This document shows, piece by piece, positions 55,356 through 64,000 of a DNA stretch of 64,000 bases. This stretch comes from Methylosinus sp. PW1 (lineage in GTDB: Bacteria > Pseudomonadota > Alphaproteobacteria > Rhizobiales > Beijerinckiaceae). A program made the position numbers and the translations under genes. How positions within the stretch are numbered: position 1 is the stretch's first letter; the number at the start of each line of letters is the position of its first letter. The notes beneath the pieces were generated by a model, which was not told where the DNA came from, ran no database searches, and saw only the letters and a program-made list of their open reading frames with translations. The stretch covers positions 1 through 64,000 of the forward strand of contig NZ_JQNK01000006.1 in NCBI RefSeq assembly GCF_000745215.1, written 5' to 3'.

Positions 55356-56124
55356 CGCTTTATAACTCTAGTTTATCGATCGGTTTTATATATTACTGAT
55401 CGACTTTCGGTCGCTGTCAAGGGCTCGGCGGTCCCGTTTGTTGACCCCGACACGAATGGAACGCTGTGCATCGACCCTGAATCTCGACGCCGATCGGCGT
55501 CCCAAACCGTTGAACCTCTGAGCCCGCGGGTGTCGCGCGACCCTTAATTGGGCTCTGCTCCACTCTCGGTGCAAAGCGACGCACGCCGCGCCATAGCGAT
55601 CTGATACTTTGGGATAACTGCGTCTAATGCAGTAGCGCGGCTTACCGTTCCGACCGTCGCGACCGAGAATGTCTGAATAGCGCGCAATTGCAGTATGTTC
55701 TCGTCAACCTTGCCCTTCTGCTGCACCGAGAGTGAAGCAGAGCCTTGACTGGACGAGTCCGACAGGCGCGCGGGCCCCCTCCCAATCGATCCCGCAAACT
55801 GCGGTAGACCGACAGATTCCGTCGTCCCAGGCTACTTCAAGGGTGGGCGCATTGCGCCAATGTTTCGGTCCGGTGAGCGAGGCGCCCCCTGCGAGCGGTG
55901 ACGTTTTTTCTCGGAGTCGCTTTATTTCCTATCGCACAGGTAGGAATATGGTGTATATCGACTCGGGCGCAATCGTAGCACGACGTGTGGTGACAAATTC
56001 GGTTCGCATACAAAGCGCGCGCGTCTCATTGAACGCCATGCCATGTCACATTTTGCTCGGTTACGGCGCAAGAAGAGAATTCCTGTGAGCCCGCTCATCA
56101 CGATCAGTATCGGGGGTGAAAGAA
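55356..56124. other. intergenic region between divergent receptor and DUF1549 genes
   Basis: About 770 bases without a supported gene; a 118-codon plus frame at 55732-56088 lacks a ribosome site and coding character. The AT-rich segment just after 55355 (TTTATAACTCTAGTTTATCGATCG region) is probably the receptor promoter. GGGGGTG at 56112-56118 is the ribosome site for the next gene. Confidence 0.45.
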
Positions 56125-58440
56125 ATGCGGAAATCGTTGAAGAGAGTTTATTTGACGTTCCTGCTGAGCGCTTCCTGGGCCGCGGTTACCCTCGCGGCCG
56201 AGACCAATTCCATCGAGGCTCCTGCCCGAACCGGTAGCTCCACGCGACCGCATTGGTCCTATCTTCCCGTCCATCCGCCGGCGTCCCCCTCTGTCGCAAA
56301 CAAGAAATGGGTGCGTTCGCCGATCGACGCTTTCATTCTCGCGAAGATAGAAGCAGCGAAGCTCTCTCCTTCGCAGGACGCCGATCGCGCGTCTTTCATT
56401 CGCCGCGCGACGCTGGACGTCTGGGGTCTCATTCCCGAGCCGGAGGAGGTCGCGGCCTTTGTGAACGACGCGTCGCTGGACGCCTATGAGAAGGTCATCG
56501 ACCGGCTGCTCGCCTCGCCGCGCTATGGCGAGCGGCAGGCCCGCCGCTGGCTCGATCTCGCTCGTTACGCGGATAGCGCGGGCTTTCAAGGCGATGTGAC
56601 GCGTCCGAATTTCTTCCGCTATCGCGATTACGTCGTCCAGTCCTTCAATGAGGACAAGCCCTATTCGCGCTTCATTCAGGAGCAGATCGCGGCGGACGAG
56701 ATCGCGCCCGGCGATCAGAAGGCGCTCGTCGCGACAGGCTTCCTCGCGAGCTATACCGACAATCCGGGTGCGCGCGACCTCATCGGCCGCAAATATCAGA
56801 TCACGACCGACATCGCCGACACGATCGGAACGGCGATCCTCGGCACGACAGTCGGCTGCGCGCGCTGCCACAACCACAAGTCCGACAAGATCACGCAGAA
56901 AGATTATTTCTCGCTGCAGGCCTTTTTCGCCAACACGGCCTTCGACGAGAAGATCCCCGCCGCCCAGGGCGAGCAGGAGATCGCCTATCAGAAGACGCTC
57001 GCCAAATACGAGAAAGCGGCCAAAGATATTCTCGACAGGCAGAAGCAGATCATCGACTCTGTCCGGGAAAAGGCCTCGACCTACTACAAAGAGCGCTATA
57101 ATCCCGACGCGCGCGCTTCGATCTTCAAGCCCAAGAGCGAGTGGAACGCGCTCGACCGCTGGGTCAATTATCGAGCTGATGTCGTCACCGACCAGACGGC
57201 TTTGGCCGGCTATTTGCGCGAGACAGCGGAAGACAAGCAAATTCCCGAACACAGCGCGGAGGCTGTGGCGAGATGGGAAGAATATAAGAAGCTGACCGAG
57301 GACTTGAAGAAATTCGAGAAGCTCAAGCCGACGCGCGGATCGGACACATTCACCGCGGCCACGGAACTCGGACATTCCGACGCTCCGCCGACCTATGTCT
57401 ACTTCGGCGGCAATCACGAACGTCCGCTCGATGAAGTGCAGCCGGCCTTCCCCGAGGCCTTCGCCAATGGCGAGACGCCTCTCATCACGCCGACCGCCAC
57501 ATCCTCCGGCCGGCGCGCGGCGCTCGCCAATTGGCTCGCCAGCCCGACCAATCCCTTGACGGCGCGTGTCTTCGTGAACCGCGTGTGGAACGAATATTTC
57601 GGCAAGGGAATCGTCGGCACGGTCAGCGATTTCGGCAAGGCGGGCGACAAGCCGAGCAATCCCGAGCTGCTCGATTATCTCGCCAGCAGCTTCGTCGACG
57701 GCGGCTGGAGCATCAAGAAGCTGCATCGCGAGATTCTGCTGTCGAGCGCCTATCGGCAATCGTCGGCGCATCGCGAAGAGGTCGCGGCGGCCGATCCGGA
57801 GAACAAGCTGCTTGCCGTCTTCCCGCGCAAGCGTCTCGACGCCGAACAGATTCGCGATTCCTTCCTGCAGGCTTCCGGCCGTCTCGAAGGCGCGATCGGC
57901 GGTCCCGCCGTGTTCCCGCCTCTGCCGGCCAATCTCAATGTCGGTCCGGCCTGGGAGGCGTCCAATGATCCGCACGAGATCAATCGGCGCAGCCTCTATA
58001 TTTTCGCGCGGCGGAGCGTTCCCTATCCGCTGCTCGAGACCTTCGACCTCAACAATCCGCAACAGGCGCACAGCAAGCGCGACGTCACCACGACGCCGCT
58101 GCAAGCGCTGACGCTCGTCAATAGTGATCTCGTCTTCCAATGGTCGCAGGCTCTCGCCGGCCGCGTCATTCGCGAGGCCGGCGCCGACGAGGGCGCGCGC
58201 TTGGAACGGCTCTATCAGATCCTGTTCTCACGCAGCCCCGACGCATACGAGAAAACGCTGCTCCAGGCCTTTCTCGACGAGCATGAGAAGCTCATCGGAT
58301 CCAAGCCTTCCGACGGCAAGTTCTCGATCGCCGTGCCGACCGGAAAAGACGTGAGCATCACCAATCCGATCCGCGCCTCCGCCTTCGTCGACCTCGTGCA
58401 TACGGTCGCGAATTCCAATGAGTTCATCTACCGCTTCTGA
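56125..58440 (+). CDS. DUF1549/DUF1553 protein
   Basis: 771 aa from the ATG at 56125, which is six bases from GGGGGTG; a GTG at 56116 is possible. The signal peptide is MRKSLKRVYLTFLLSASWAA to TLAAE. DUF1549 follows (SPIDAFILAKIEAAKLSPS, DVWGLIPEPEEVAAF, YGERQARRWLDLARYADSAG) with a CARCH haem-c-like motif at 245-249, then DUF1553 (LANWLASPTNPLTARVFVNR, LHREILLSSAYRQSS, RKRLDAEQIRDSFLQASGRL). Exported, function unknown. The family is most common in planctomycetes. The DUF1501 gene follows, the usual partner. Confidence 0.9.
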   Translation: MRKSLKRVYLTFLLSASWAAVTLAAETNSIEAPARTGSSTRPHWSYLPVHPPASPSVANKKWVRSPIDAFILAKIEAAKLSPSQDADRASFIRRATLDVWGLIPEPEEVAAFVNDASLDAYEKVIDRLLASPRYGERQARRWLDLARYADSAGFQGDVTRPNFFRYRDYVVQSFNEDKPYSRFIQEQIAADEIAPGDQKALVATGFLASYTDNPGARDLIGRKYQITTDIADTIGTAILGTTVGCARCHNHKSDKITQKDYFSLQAFFANTAFDEKIPAAQGEQEIAYQKTLAKYEKAAKDILDRQKQIIDSVREKASTYYKERYNPDARASIFKPKSEWNALDRWVNYRADVVTDQTALAGYLRETAEDKQIPEHSAEAVARWEEYKKLTEDLKKFEKLKPTRGSDTFTAATELGHSDAPPTYVYFGGNHERPLDEVQPAFPEAFANGETPLITPTATSSGRRAALANWLASPTNPLTARVFVNRVWNEYFGKGIVGTVSDFGKAGDKPSNPELLDYLASSFVDGGWSIKKLHREILLSSAYRQSSAHREEVAAADPENKLLAVFPRKRLDAEQIRDSFLQASGRLEGAIGGPAVFPPLPANLNVGPAWEASNDPHEINRRSLYIFARRSVPYPLLETFDLNNPQQAHSKRDVTTTPLQALTLVNSDLVFQWSQALAGRVIREAGADEGARLERLYQILFSRSPDAYEKTLLQAFLDEHEKLIGSKPSDGKFSIAVPTGKDVSITNPIRASAFVDLVHTVANSNEFIYRF

Positions 58441-58477
58441 CAATCGCATCGATCATCTGGAAGAAAGGAACGTCATC

Positions 58478-59926
58478 ATGAGCAAGACGCGTCGAGAATG
58501 GCTGTTCAACGCCGGATATGGCCTCGGCGGTGTGGCGCTGAACGGCTTCATGCCGGGCGGCGGCGTATTCTCGGTTCCGCTCGCCCAGGCGGCGGCCACC
58601 TTCGTCGATCCGCTGACGAAGAAGGATCCGCATTTCGCGCCCAAGGTGAAATCGGTCATCTGGCTGCATATGGACGGCGCGCCGAGCACGCTCGATCTCT
58701 ATGATTATAAGCCCGAGCTGGTGCGCCTCGCCGGCCAGGAGGTTCCCGAGTCCTTCCTGAAAGGGCTCCAGGTCACCACCTCCGGCGGCGCCGGCAAGCT
58801 GTTCGCCTCCAAGCGCACATGGAAGCAATATGGCCAGAGCGGCGCGTGGTTCTCGGACCTGCTGCCCAATCTCGCGCAGCACGCCGACAAGATCACCTTC
58901 GTCAAGTCGAGCGTCACGGTCGGCGCGACGCATGACATATCGATCCTGAAGCTCAACACCGGCGACGTCACGCCCGGTCGGCCGTCGCTCGGCGCCTGGG
59001 TTACTTATGCGCTCGGCTCCGCCAATCCGGACCTGCCGCCCTATGTCGTGCTCTATAGCGGCAAACGCGAGCCGCGCGGCGGCTCGGTGAACTGGAGTTC
59101 CGGCTTCCTGCCGGCGGTCTATCAGGGCACGGCCTTCCGTCCCGGCGCGTCGCCGATCCTCAATCTCGACAAGCCGGAGCTGATCGCCGCGGCTCAGCAG
59201 CGCGACAATCTCGATCTGTTGCAGAAGCTCAATGAGCACAAGTCCGGCGAGCAGCCGTCCGACACCGAGCTGCAGGCCCGCACGCGCTCCTATGAGCTCG
59301 CCTATCGCATGGAGACCTCGGCGCCGGAAGCGGTCGATCTCTCCAAGGAGACGGCGACCACCAAGGCGCTCTATGGTCTCGACAATGACGCCACCAAGGA
59401 CTACGGCACCGCGCTGCTGCGCGCGCGCCGTCTGGTCGAGCGCGGCGTGCGTTTCATTCAGGTCGTCTCCGGCCCCGTCGACGGCATCAGCGACGACAAT
59501 AAGAACTGGGACGCGCATCGCAAGCTCGAGGAGAATCACAGCGCCAACACGCGGGCGATCGACAAGCCGATCGCCGGCCTGCTGGCCGATCTCGCGTCGC
59601 GCGGGCTGCTGGACGAGACGCTGATCGTGTGGACCTCGGAATTCGGCCGCACTTCCTATGGCCAAAGCGGCGACGGGCGCGACCATAACCCCTGGGGCTA
59701 CACGCAATGGCTCGCCGGCGGCGGCCTGAAGCACGGCCTCACCTATGGCGCGACGGATGAGATCGGCCTGAAGACGGTCGAGAACCCCGTCGACACCTAT
59801 GATCTGCATGCGACCGTGCTCCAGCTGCTCGGCCTGGATCATCTGAAGACGGTCTATTTGCGCGCCGGCCGCGCCGAACGGCCGACGGTCGTCTACGGCA
59901 AGGTCGTCGGAGACATACTGGCCTGA
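58478..59926 (+). CDS. DUF1501 protein (sulfatase-like fold), Tat-exported
   Basis: 482 aa from the ATG at 58478 (AAGAAAGGA upstream); the frame is open 20 codons earlier into the preceding gene but without a ribosome site. The N-terminus SKTRREWLFNAGYG is a twin-arginine signal. Conserved DUF1501 stretches: WLHMDGAPSTLDLYDYKPEL, GASPILNLD, RLVERGVRFIQV, LIVWTSEFGRTSYGQ, GRDHNPWGYTQWLAGGG. Members resemble the alkaline-phosphatase/sulfatase superfamily, but activity is unproven. It is the second gene of the DUF1549-DUF1501 pair, followed by a strong hairpin. Confidence 0.9.
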   Translation: MSKTRREWLFNAGYGLGGVALNGFMPGGGVFSVPLAQAAATFVDPLTKKDPHFAPKVKSVIWLHMDGAPSTLDLYDYKPELVRLAGQEVPESFLKGLQVTTSGGAGKLFASKRTWKQYGQSGAWFSDLLPNLAQHADKITFVKSSVTVGATHDISILKLNTGDVTPGRPSLGAWVTYALGSANPDLPPYVVLYSGKREPRGGSVNWSSGFLPAVYQGTAFRPGASPILNLDKPELIAAAQQRDNLDLLQKLNEHKSGEQPSDTELQARTRSYELAYRMETSAPEAVDLSKETATTKALYGLDNDATKDYGTALLRARRLVERGVRFIQVVSGPVDGISDDNKNWDAHRKLEENHSANTRAIDKPIAGLLADLASRGLLDETLIVWTSEFGRTSYGQSGDGRDHNPWGYTQWLAGGGLKHGLTYGATDEIGLKTVENPVDTYDLHATVLQLLGLDHLKTVYLRAGRAERPTVVYGKVVGDILA

Positions 59927-59949
59927 CGAACGCTTCTGAAATTGCGAAA

Positions 59950-59985
59950 GTGAGGCTCTCTATCCTCCCGGGTCGAGAGCCTCAC
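59950..59985 (+). terminator. hairpin terminator after DUF1501 gene
   Basis: Perfect 11-base arms GTGAGGCTCTC (59950-59960) and GAGAGCCTCAC (59975-59985) with a 14-base loop, 24 bases after the stop. No long T-run follows, so termination may be imperfect. Confidence 0.65.
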
Positions 59986-60183
59986 CAAGAATATTCGCTA
60001 CGGCCCGACTTACGACAAATGCGGCAAGGACTACAGTGTTCGGAATGGGGAAACCACTGACCCGGAACTCGAGCAAACCTCCGAACCGGAGTGGACCCTA
60101 TTCTTCTAACAGCATACCGGCCCGTGGCGCACTTCGGGCCACGAGGATGCGCGCCGATCTCGATGGGAGCTTGTGCGCGGCTA

Positions 60184-60288
60184 CGTGAGATGGTTGCGAT
60201 ATTTCGATTCGAATCCCCTGTCCTGGAGACCATAGCCGCCTGCAACTATGATCGCCTGGTCCTGATAGACGATCGATACATTGGGACG
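60184..60288 (-). pseudogene. TonB receptor barrel fragment
   Basis: The minus strand reads VSIVYQDQAIIVAGGYGLQD then RGFESKYRNHLT and a stop. It closely matches the truncated receptor at about 50570-50670 (VSILDQDQAVIVAGGYGGLQ, then DRGYTSNYRNHV), with base-level identity in the CATAGCCGCCTGC and GATCGCCTGGTCCTGAT parts. About 35 codons survive, so a third related receptor once existed or this piece was copied. Confidence 0.75.
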
Positions 60289-60349
60289 GTCGGCCTGACA
60301 CGCTGGCCCGCGACCTTCGGCGGCTCCTTCCGCGTGACGCTCTTGTGAT

Positions 60350-60425
60350 GCGGTCGGAGCGCCGGCGCGTCTCGCCCCGACGCTCGGCGAGGGAGAGATC
60401 GTCGTGATGGACAATTTGCGCACGC
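60350..60425 (+). pseudogene. IS630-family transposase fragment
   Basis: Reads APTLGEGEIVVMDNLRTH, the segment around the second catalytic Asp (VMDNLxxH) of IS630 transposases. About 25 codons remain. Confidence 0.6.
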
Positions 60426-60605
60426 ACAGGCGCCGGTGCTCGCGCATATGATCGAGGGCGACGTCCCCACCGAGGCGCTGCTGGCGCAAGTGGCGGTCAC
60501 CGAGTTCAGCGAGCACATGGCGCTCTACTGCCAATCGCCGATCTTCGCGCGCCACGGGATCATGCTCGACCGCGCCGTTCTGGTCGATTGCATGGGAACG
60601 ACGGT
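60417..60605 (+). pseudogene. IS66-family transposase (TnpC) fragment
   Basis: Reads APVLAHMIEGDVPTEALLAQ, then YCQSPIFARHGIMLDRAVLVD, the central part of IS66 TnpC. Both ends are missing; the following bases are unrelated. Confidence 0.7.
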
Positions 60606-60657
60606 TGTGGTGCAAGTTTCGAGAACGGTCATGAATTGGGTTCGGGCGTTCTTTGGT

Positions 60658-60820
60658 TCAGGCGGCAAACACCGAGGTCCAGATCTCCGGCGGAGTCTTG
60701 CCTGCCGCTCGGAGTTTGCTCAGTGCGAATTGACCTTTCCGGATCCGATGCATGAGCTCGATCCCGGCGATCGTGACCGCCGCGCGCCGAAATCGCTTGA
60801 ACCCGAGCATAGCGTCCAAT
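60658..60820 (-). pseudogene. IS6-family transposase C-terminal fragment
   Basis: The minus strand reads AMLGFKRFRRAAVTIAGIEL then MHRIRKGQF and ends at a stop at 60658. Homologous to, but clearly diverged from, the IS6 copies near 15-19 kb. Confidence 0.7.
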
Positions 60821-60848
60821 CGAAGCCATGGACGGCTCCGGCGCTCCA

Positions 60849-61005
60849 AGAGCCAGGTCAGCCGGCTCTGCGAGGAGATCGACGAGAAGGTCGACGCCTT
60901 CCTCGAACGCCCACAGGAGGGCAAGTGGCCTATGTCTGGCTCGACACCGCCGATGTCAAAGTCCGGAAGAACGGCCGCATCGTTTCGGCGGCGATCAGTC
61001 GATTG
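60849..61005 (+). pseudogene. IS256-family transposase fragment, frameshifted
   Basis: Reads SQVSRLCEEIDEKVDAFLER, then PQEGKWP, and in the next frame YVWLDTADVKVRKNGRIVSA. This is the segment just before and around the first catalytic Asp of IS256 transposases with one frameshift near 60925. Confidence 0.7.
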
Positions 61006-61125
61006 TGCCGTTTTTGCCACGGTGATGAAAAATGTCACACTTTGACGCTGCATTCGCTTGTTTTCAGTAGGGTTCGGCACCTAAACTTTCCTAGGTATTT
61101 TCAACAGGCCGGGCCGTTCCGAAAC

Positions 61126-61491
61126 ATGCGTGGACCATTTTCTGTCCTGATATGCGCATTGGGGGCCGCCGTCCTACTTTTGGCGGGATCGCCGGTTCTC
61201 GGCTTCAAGGCGACCGCGGGTCTGTCGGCTCACTCCGCCCACTGCGTTCATGTTCGCGAGCAGTCATCATCCGATGTCCCATTTCCCGCGCAGGATGACC
61301 GAGAGGGCTCCGCATGTCCTCTGTGCTCGATCGAGTGTGGCCAAAGTCTGTTTGTCGACAGCGCGCCGATCGAATTCGCACTTGCGCGGGCCGCGCCAGG
61401 GAGAGTTTCTCTCGTCTGGCGAATAAACCGGCTCGCCAGACCGTCTGATAGGGACGCGCGCCGGGCACGGGCCTCCCCTTTCCTGTCCTGA
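61126..61491 (+). CDS. small secreted Cys/His protein ahead of TonB receptor
   Basis: 121 aa. Signal peptide (RGPFSVLICALGAAVLLLAG). The mature part has His and Cys (SAHSAHCVHV) and CPLCSIECG, a layout like DUF2946-type small proteins often found beside metal-related TonB receptors. It may bind a metal in the periplasm. The frame is open upstream through the IS fragments, so the start at 61126, right before the hydrophobic segment, is preferred. The receptor gene begins 110 bases later, so they may be co-transcribed. Confidence 0.55.
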   Translation: MRGPFSVLICALGAAVLLLAGSPVLGFKATAGLSAHSAHCVHVREQSSSDVPFPAQDDREGSACPLCSIECGQSLFVDSAPIEFALARAAPGRVSLVWRINRLARPSDRDARRARASPFLS

Positions 61492-61601
61492 CCGGCGCCC
61501 GCCCTCGGGCCGCCGCGCCTTCGAAGAACCGGTTTTCGGCCTCAGGCCGAGTGACCGTGACGTCAGACGCCGTTTGACGACGGCAAGCAGGAAATCCGGC
61601 C

Positions 61602-63926
61602 ATGCATCCTTGCGACCTCTTGCGGAGCGCCAGCGCTCTCGCATTGACTATCTTTTCCACCGCCGCCTTCGCCCAGGCGGCCTTGCCGCCGATTGATATC
61701 GGCGCCGAGACGCCCCGGCGTCTCCAACCGGTTCGCGGCGAGCCGGCATCGGAGCCATTGCGCCAGCCGGCTACGCCCGACGCCGCGTCGAGCGTCAGAA
61801 CTTTCTCCGGCCAACAGGTCAACGCCATTCCTTTCGCGCAGCCGGCCGAAGCGCTCGAGATCGTGCCTGGCCTCATCGTCGCCCAGCACTCCGGCTCCGG
61901 CAAAGCGAACCAATATTTCCTTCGCGGCTTCGCGCTCGATCACGGCAATGACCTAGCGCTCACTCTCGACGGCATGCCGCTCAACATGCCGTCGTTCGTG
62001 CATGGCCAAGGCTATGCCGACGCCAATTTCATCATCCCCGAGTTGTTCAGTTCCGTCGACGTTCGCAAAGGCCCCTACTTCGCAGACGAAGGCGCCTTCG
62101 CCTCGGCCGGCGCCGTGCACACGCAATATGTCGACAGGTTGCGCGAGGGCTTGCTGTCGGCGAGCGGCGGCAGTTTCGCCTGGGGACGCCTGCTCGGCGC
62201 GAAGTCCTATGCTCTCGGTGACGGCGAATTGCTAGCGGCGCTCGAACTCGGCATGTACAACGGCCCTTGGCAAAATGCCGACCGGGCGCGCCGGGTCAAC
62301 GGAGTCGCGCGCTGGAGCCAGGGCACGCAAGAGAACGGCCTGTCAGTCACGGCAATGGCCTTTTCTCATCACTGGATGGCCACCGATCAGGTCGCCCAAC
62401 ACCCGGTCGATCAAGGGCTGTTTTCGCGCTGGGGCAGTAACGACCCATCCGACGGCGGCAATGCCGCGCGCTACAGCCTTTCTGCGCGCTGGAGCCAGAC
62501 CGACCAAGACAGCGCTTCGAGAATCGAGGGCTATGTCATCCGCAACATGGCCAATTTGGCGGACGACACCACTTACTTTTTGAAAGACCCCATCTTCGGC
62601 GATCAGGTTCGTCAGTTCGATAGGCGCTCGGTCTTTGGCTTGAACGCCACGCACGCCATCAAATGGAGCGTGGCCGAGACGCCGGTCGAAACCCGGTTCG
62701 GCCTGCAGGGCCGCTACGACGACATCCGTAACGGCTTCTCGGACACATTCCACCGCACGCCGTTAAACGTCGTCCGCGACGACTACATCAAGGAAGGCAG
62801 CATCGGCCTTTGGACCGACACGACTGTGCGGTGGACGCCATGGCTGCGTACGACGGTCGGCGGACGGTTCGATTTTTGGAGCGCGGACGTGCGTTCGATC
62901 CAGAATCCGCTCTACGCGCCCAAGCTCTTCGACGAAGACACGGGCGACCTCGTCGGATCTGCGTGGAGCGGCCCGTTCAATTCTGGCGCCAAGAGCATGA
63001 CCATGGGCAGTCCCAAGGCCGGCTTGGTGCTGGGGCCGTTCCACGATACGGAATTCTTCTTGAATTTCGGCGAGGGGCTGCAATCGAGCGACGCGCGCGG
63101 CACTGTGCAGACCGTCAATCTGGAGACGGCCACGCCGTTCGGCGAAACCGGGCGAATCTTGTCCGTGCCGCTCCTCGTAAAGACGCGCGGAGCAGAGGCG
63201 GGCGTTCGCACCAAGGCTCTGCTCGACGGCCTCGACACCTCGCTCTCGGTGTTCTGGCAGGACTTCGACGCCGAGAACCTTTTCGAAGGGGACGAAGGAA
63301 CCACCAAATTCGGGCGCCCGAGCCGCCGCTGGGGTTTCGAATGGACAGGCCATTATGCGCCCACCTCCTGGCTTCGTCTCGACGGCGAAGTGTCCGCGAC
63401 GCATGCGCGGTTCCGCGGCTCGGATCTGGTGAATCAGGCCCGCTACCTCGCCATCATCACGGGCGGCGCCGACGCCGATGCGATCTTCCCGCTGAATTTG
63501 CCCGGCAACTCGCCCGGCAATTACTTGACCAATGCGCCGACCGTCGTTGCGACCGGCGGCGTAGAGTTCGGCGAGAAGACAGGTTGGTTCGGCGCGCTAC
63601 GCTATCGTTACTTCGGGTCGCGGCCTCTGACGGAGGACGGACGGATCAGGTCGCTCGCCGCCGGCACGCTGAACGCGCGCTTCGGCTTCCGCTTCGACAA
63701 TGGCTGGAAAATCCAGGCCGACGCTTTCAACATCACCAACAACAGGGGCGACAACATCGCCTATGGCTACGGCTCGTTCACCCGGTCCGATTTCCTGATC
63801 CTCGCACATCCAGGAGAGTCAATCGGCATCATGGATCGCCACTTCAAGACGGTTGATCCGCGCGCCGTGCGCGTGACAGTCAGCGGGCCGTTCCCCGATT
63901 TCGGGAACGGCCATTCGCTACGCTGA
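61602..63926 (+). CDS. TonB-dependent receptor, second type
   Basis: 774 aa. Signal peptide (ALALTIFSTAAFAQA). Plug domain with PAEALEIVPGLIVAQHSGSG, FLRGFALDHGNDLALTLDG and HGQGYADANFIIPELFSSV, then KGPYFADEGAFASAGAVHTQ. The barrel ends with NGWKIQADAFNITNNRGDN and SGPFPDFGNGHSLR. Only distantly related to the receptors at 50.5-55.4 kb. The ligand is not evident; the small Cys/His protein upstream would suit a metal, which is inference. AGGAAA lies before the ATG. A perfect hairpin follows the stop. Confidence 0.92.
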   Translation: MHPCDLLRSASALALTIFSTAAFAQAALPPIDIGAETPRRLQPVRGEPASEPLRQPATPDAASSVRTFSGQQVNAIPFAQPAEALEIVPGLIVAQHSGSGKANQYFLRGFALDHGNDLALTLDGMPLNMPSFVHGQGYADANFIIPELFSSVDVRKGPYFADEGAFASAGAVHTQYVDRLREGLLSASGGSFAWGRLLGAKSYALGDGELLAALELGMYNGPWQNADRARRVNGVARWSQGTQENGLSVTAMAFSHHWMATDQVAQHPVDQGLFSRWGSNDPSDGGNAARYSLSARWSQTDQDSASRIEGYVIRNMANLADDTTYFLKDPIFGDQVRQFDRRSVFGLNATHAIKWSVAETPVETRFGLQGRYDDIRNGFSDTFHRTPLNVVRDDYIKEGSIGLWTDTTVRWTPWLRTTVGGRFDFWSADVRSIQNPLYAPKLFDEDTGDLVGSAWSGPFNSGAKSMTMGSPKAGLVLGPFHDTEFFLNFGEGLQSSDARGTVQTVNLETATPFGETGRILSVPLLVKTRGAEAGVRTKALLDGLDTSLSVFWQDFDAENLFEGDEGTTKFGRPSRRWGFEWTGHYAPTSWLRLDGEVSATHARFRGSDLVNQARYLAIITGGADADAIFPLNLPGNSPGNYLTNAPTVVATGGVEFGEKTGWFGALRYRYFGSRPLTEDGRIRSLAAGTLNARFGFRFDNGWKIQADAFNITNNRGDNIAYGYGSFTRSDFLILAHPGESIGIMDRHFKTVDPRAVRVTVSGPFPDFGNGHSLR

Positions 63927-63932
63927 ACAATT

Positions 63933-63961
63933 GGTCGGACGGGGCATCACGCCGTCCGACC
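63933..63961 (+). terminator. hairpin terminator after TonB receptor
   Basis: Arms GGTCGGACGG (63933-63942) and CCGTCCGACC (63952-63961), perfect 10-base stem with a 9-base loop, seven bases after the stop. No T-run follows. Confidence 0.7.
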
Positions 63962-64000
63962 TACAATGCTGCCATCCATCGGCCTGGGATTGACAGTCGA

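Noticed and set aside
55732..56088. 118-codon plus frame before the DUF1549 gene
   Set aside because: No ribosome site, no motif, and composition typical of non-coding DNA here.
56104..59842. Minus-strand frames of 678 and 472 codons opposite DUF1549 and DUF1501 genes
   Set aside because: The plus strand has clear families, signal peptides and ribosome sites.
1..64000. CRISPR arrays, rRNA and tRNA genes
   Set aside because: No regularly spaced repeats and no recognisable rRNA or tRNA stretches seen by eye; a covariance search would be needed for certainty.

Overview
This is a GC-rich stretch of bacterial accessory DNA, most likely from an alphaproteobacterium. That placement is an inference from codon and GC style, the IS21/IS66/IS6/IS110 mix, a DUF1403-like remnant and the TonB receptors; there is no rRNA, tRNA or housekeeping gene to fix it. 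Gene content and insertion-sequence density suit a megaplasmid or a chromosomal island. The window opens inside a copy of an IS21-family element, as expected if a contig ends in a repeat.

Layout. 1-2350: a partial IS21 element inserted in the istB of a different IS21-like element, followed by an IS5-type end. 2364-15020 (minus): four tightly coupled genes for very large proteins of unknown function (980, 1137, 1526 and 566 aa); the first carries DUF6603-type features. 15167-20000: nested and broken IS6, IS5, ISAs1, IS110 and IS66 elements, including an in-frame ISAs1-IS6 transposase chimera, with one small membrane-protein gene among them. 20260-21787: a Cys/Trp-rich membrane protein with a metzincin-like zinc motif, overlapped by a small membrane protein. 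21866-24330: gene remnants (SRAP, PAPS-reductase-like, DUF1403-like), a RelE/HigA-type toxin-antitoxin pair and a perfect 11-7-11 inverted repeat. 24701-28959: a three-gene oxidative cluster (DAO-type flavoenzyme, ThDP decarboxylase-type enzyme, berberine-bridge-type flavoprotein). 29279-33260: a large multi-pass membrane protein with a periplasmic-binding-like domain and a duplicated, aborted 5' end upstream. 33588-43855 (plus): RoxA-like dihaem cytochrome c, animal-type haem peroxidase, a possible small ORF, an S8 protease fused to an M4-like metalloprotease, and a ComEC-like metallo-beta-lactamase-fold protein. 43992-47106: a low-molecular-weight phosphatase, a group II intron domain V remnant and an AT-richer DUF4236/Sel1 protein. 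47616-50540: a ZorA/MotA-like gene cut by a complete IS21 copy in inverted orientation to the first. 50541-63961: a TonB receptor gene beheaded at its 3' end by that IS, an intact paralogue, a DUF1549/DUF1553-DUF1501 pair, a patch of IS fragments and a second type of TonB receptor preceded by a small Cys/His secreted protein.

How the parts may work together. The right arm looks like outer-membrane uptake plus exported proteins of unknown role. The centre holds two oxidative modules: an amino-acid to keto-acid to aldehyde type cluster, and a periplasmic haem dioxygenase-like pair in line with the dual protease and MBL protein. The four-gene minus-strand cluster is the best candidate for an undescribed multi-protein system. 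Most boundaries between modules are IS elements or their scars, so the window is probably an assembled patchwork.
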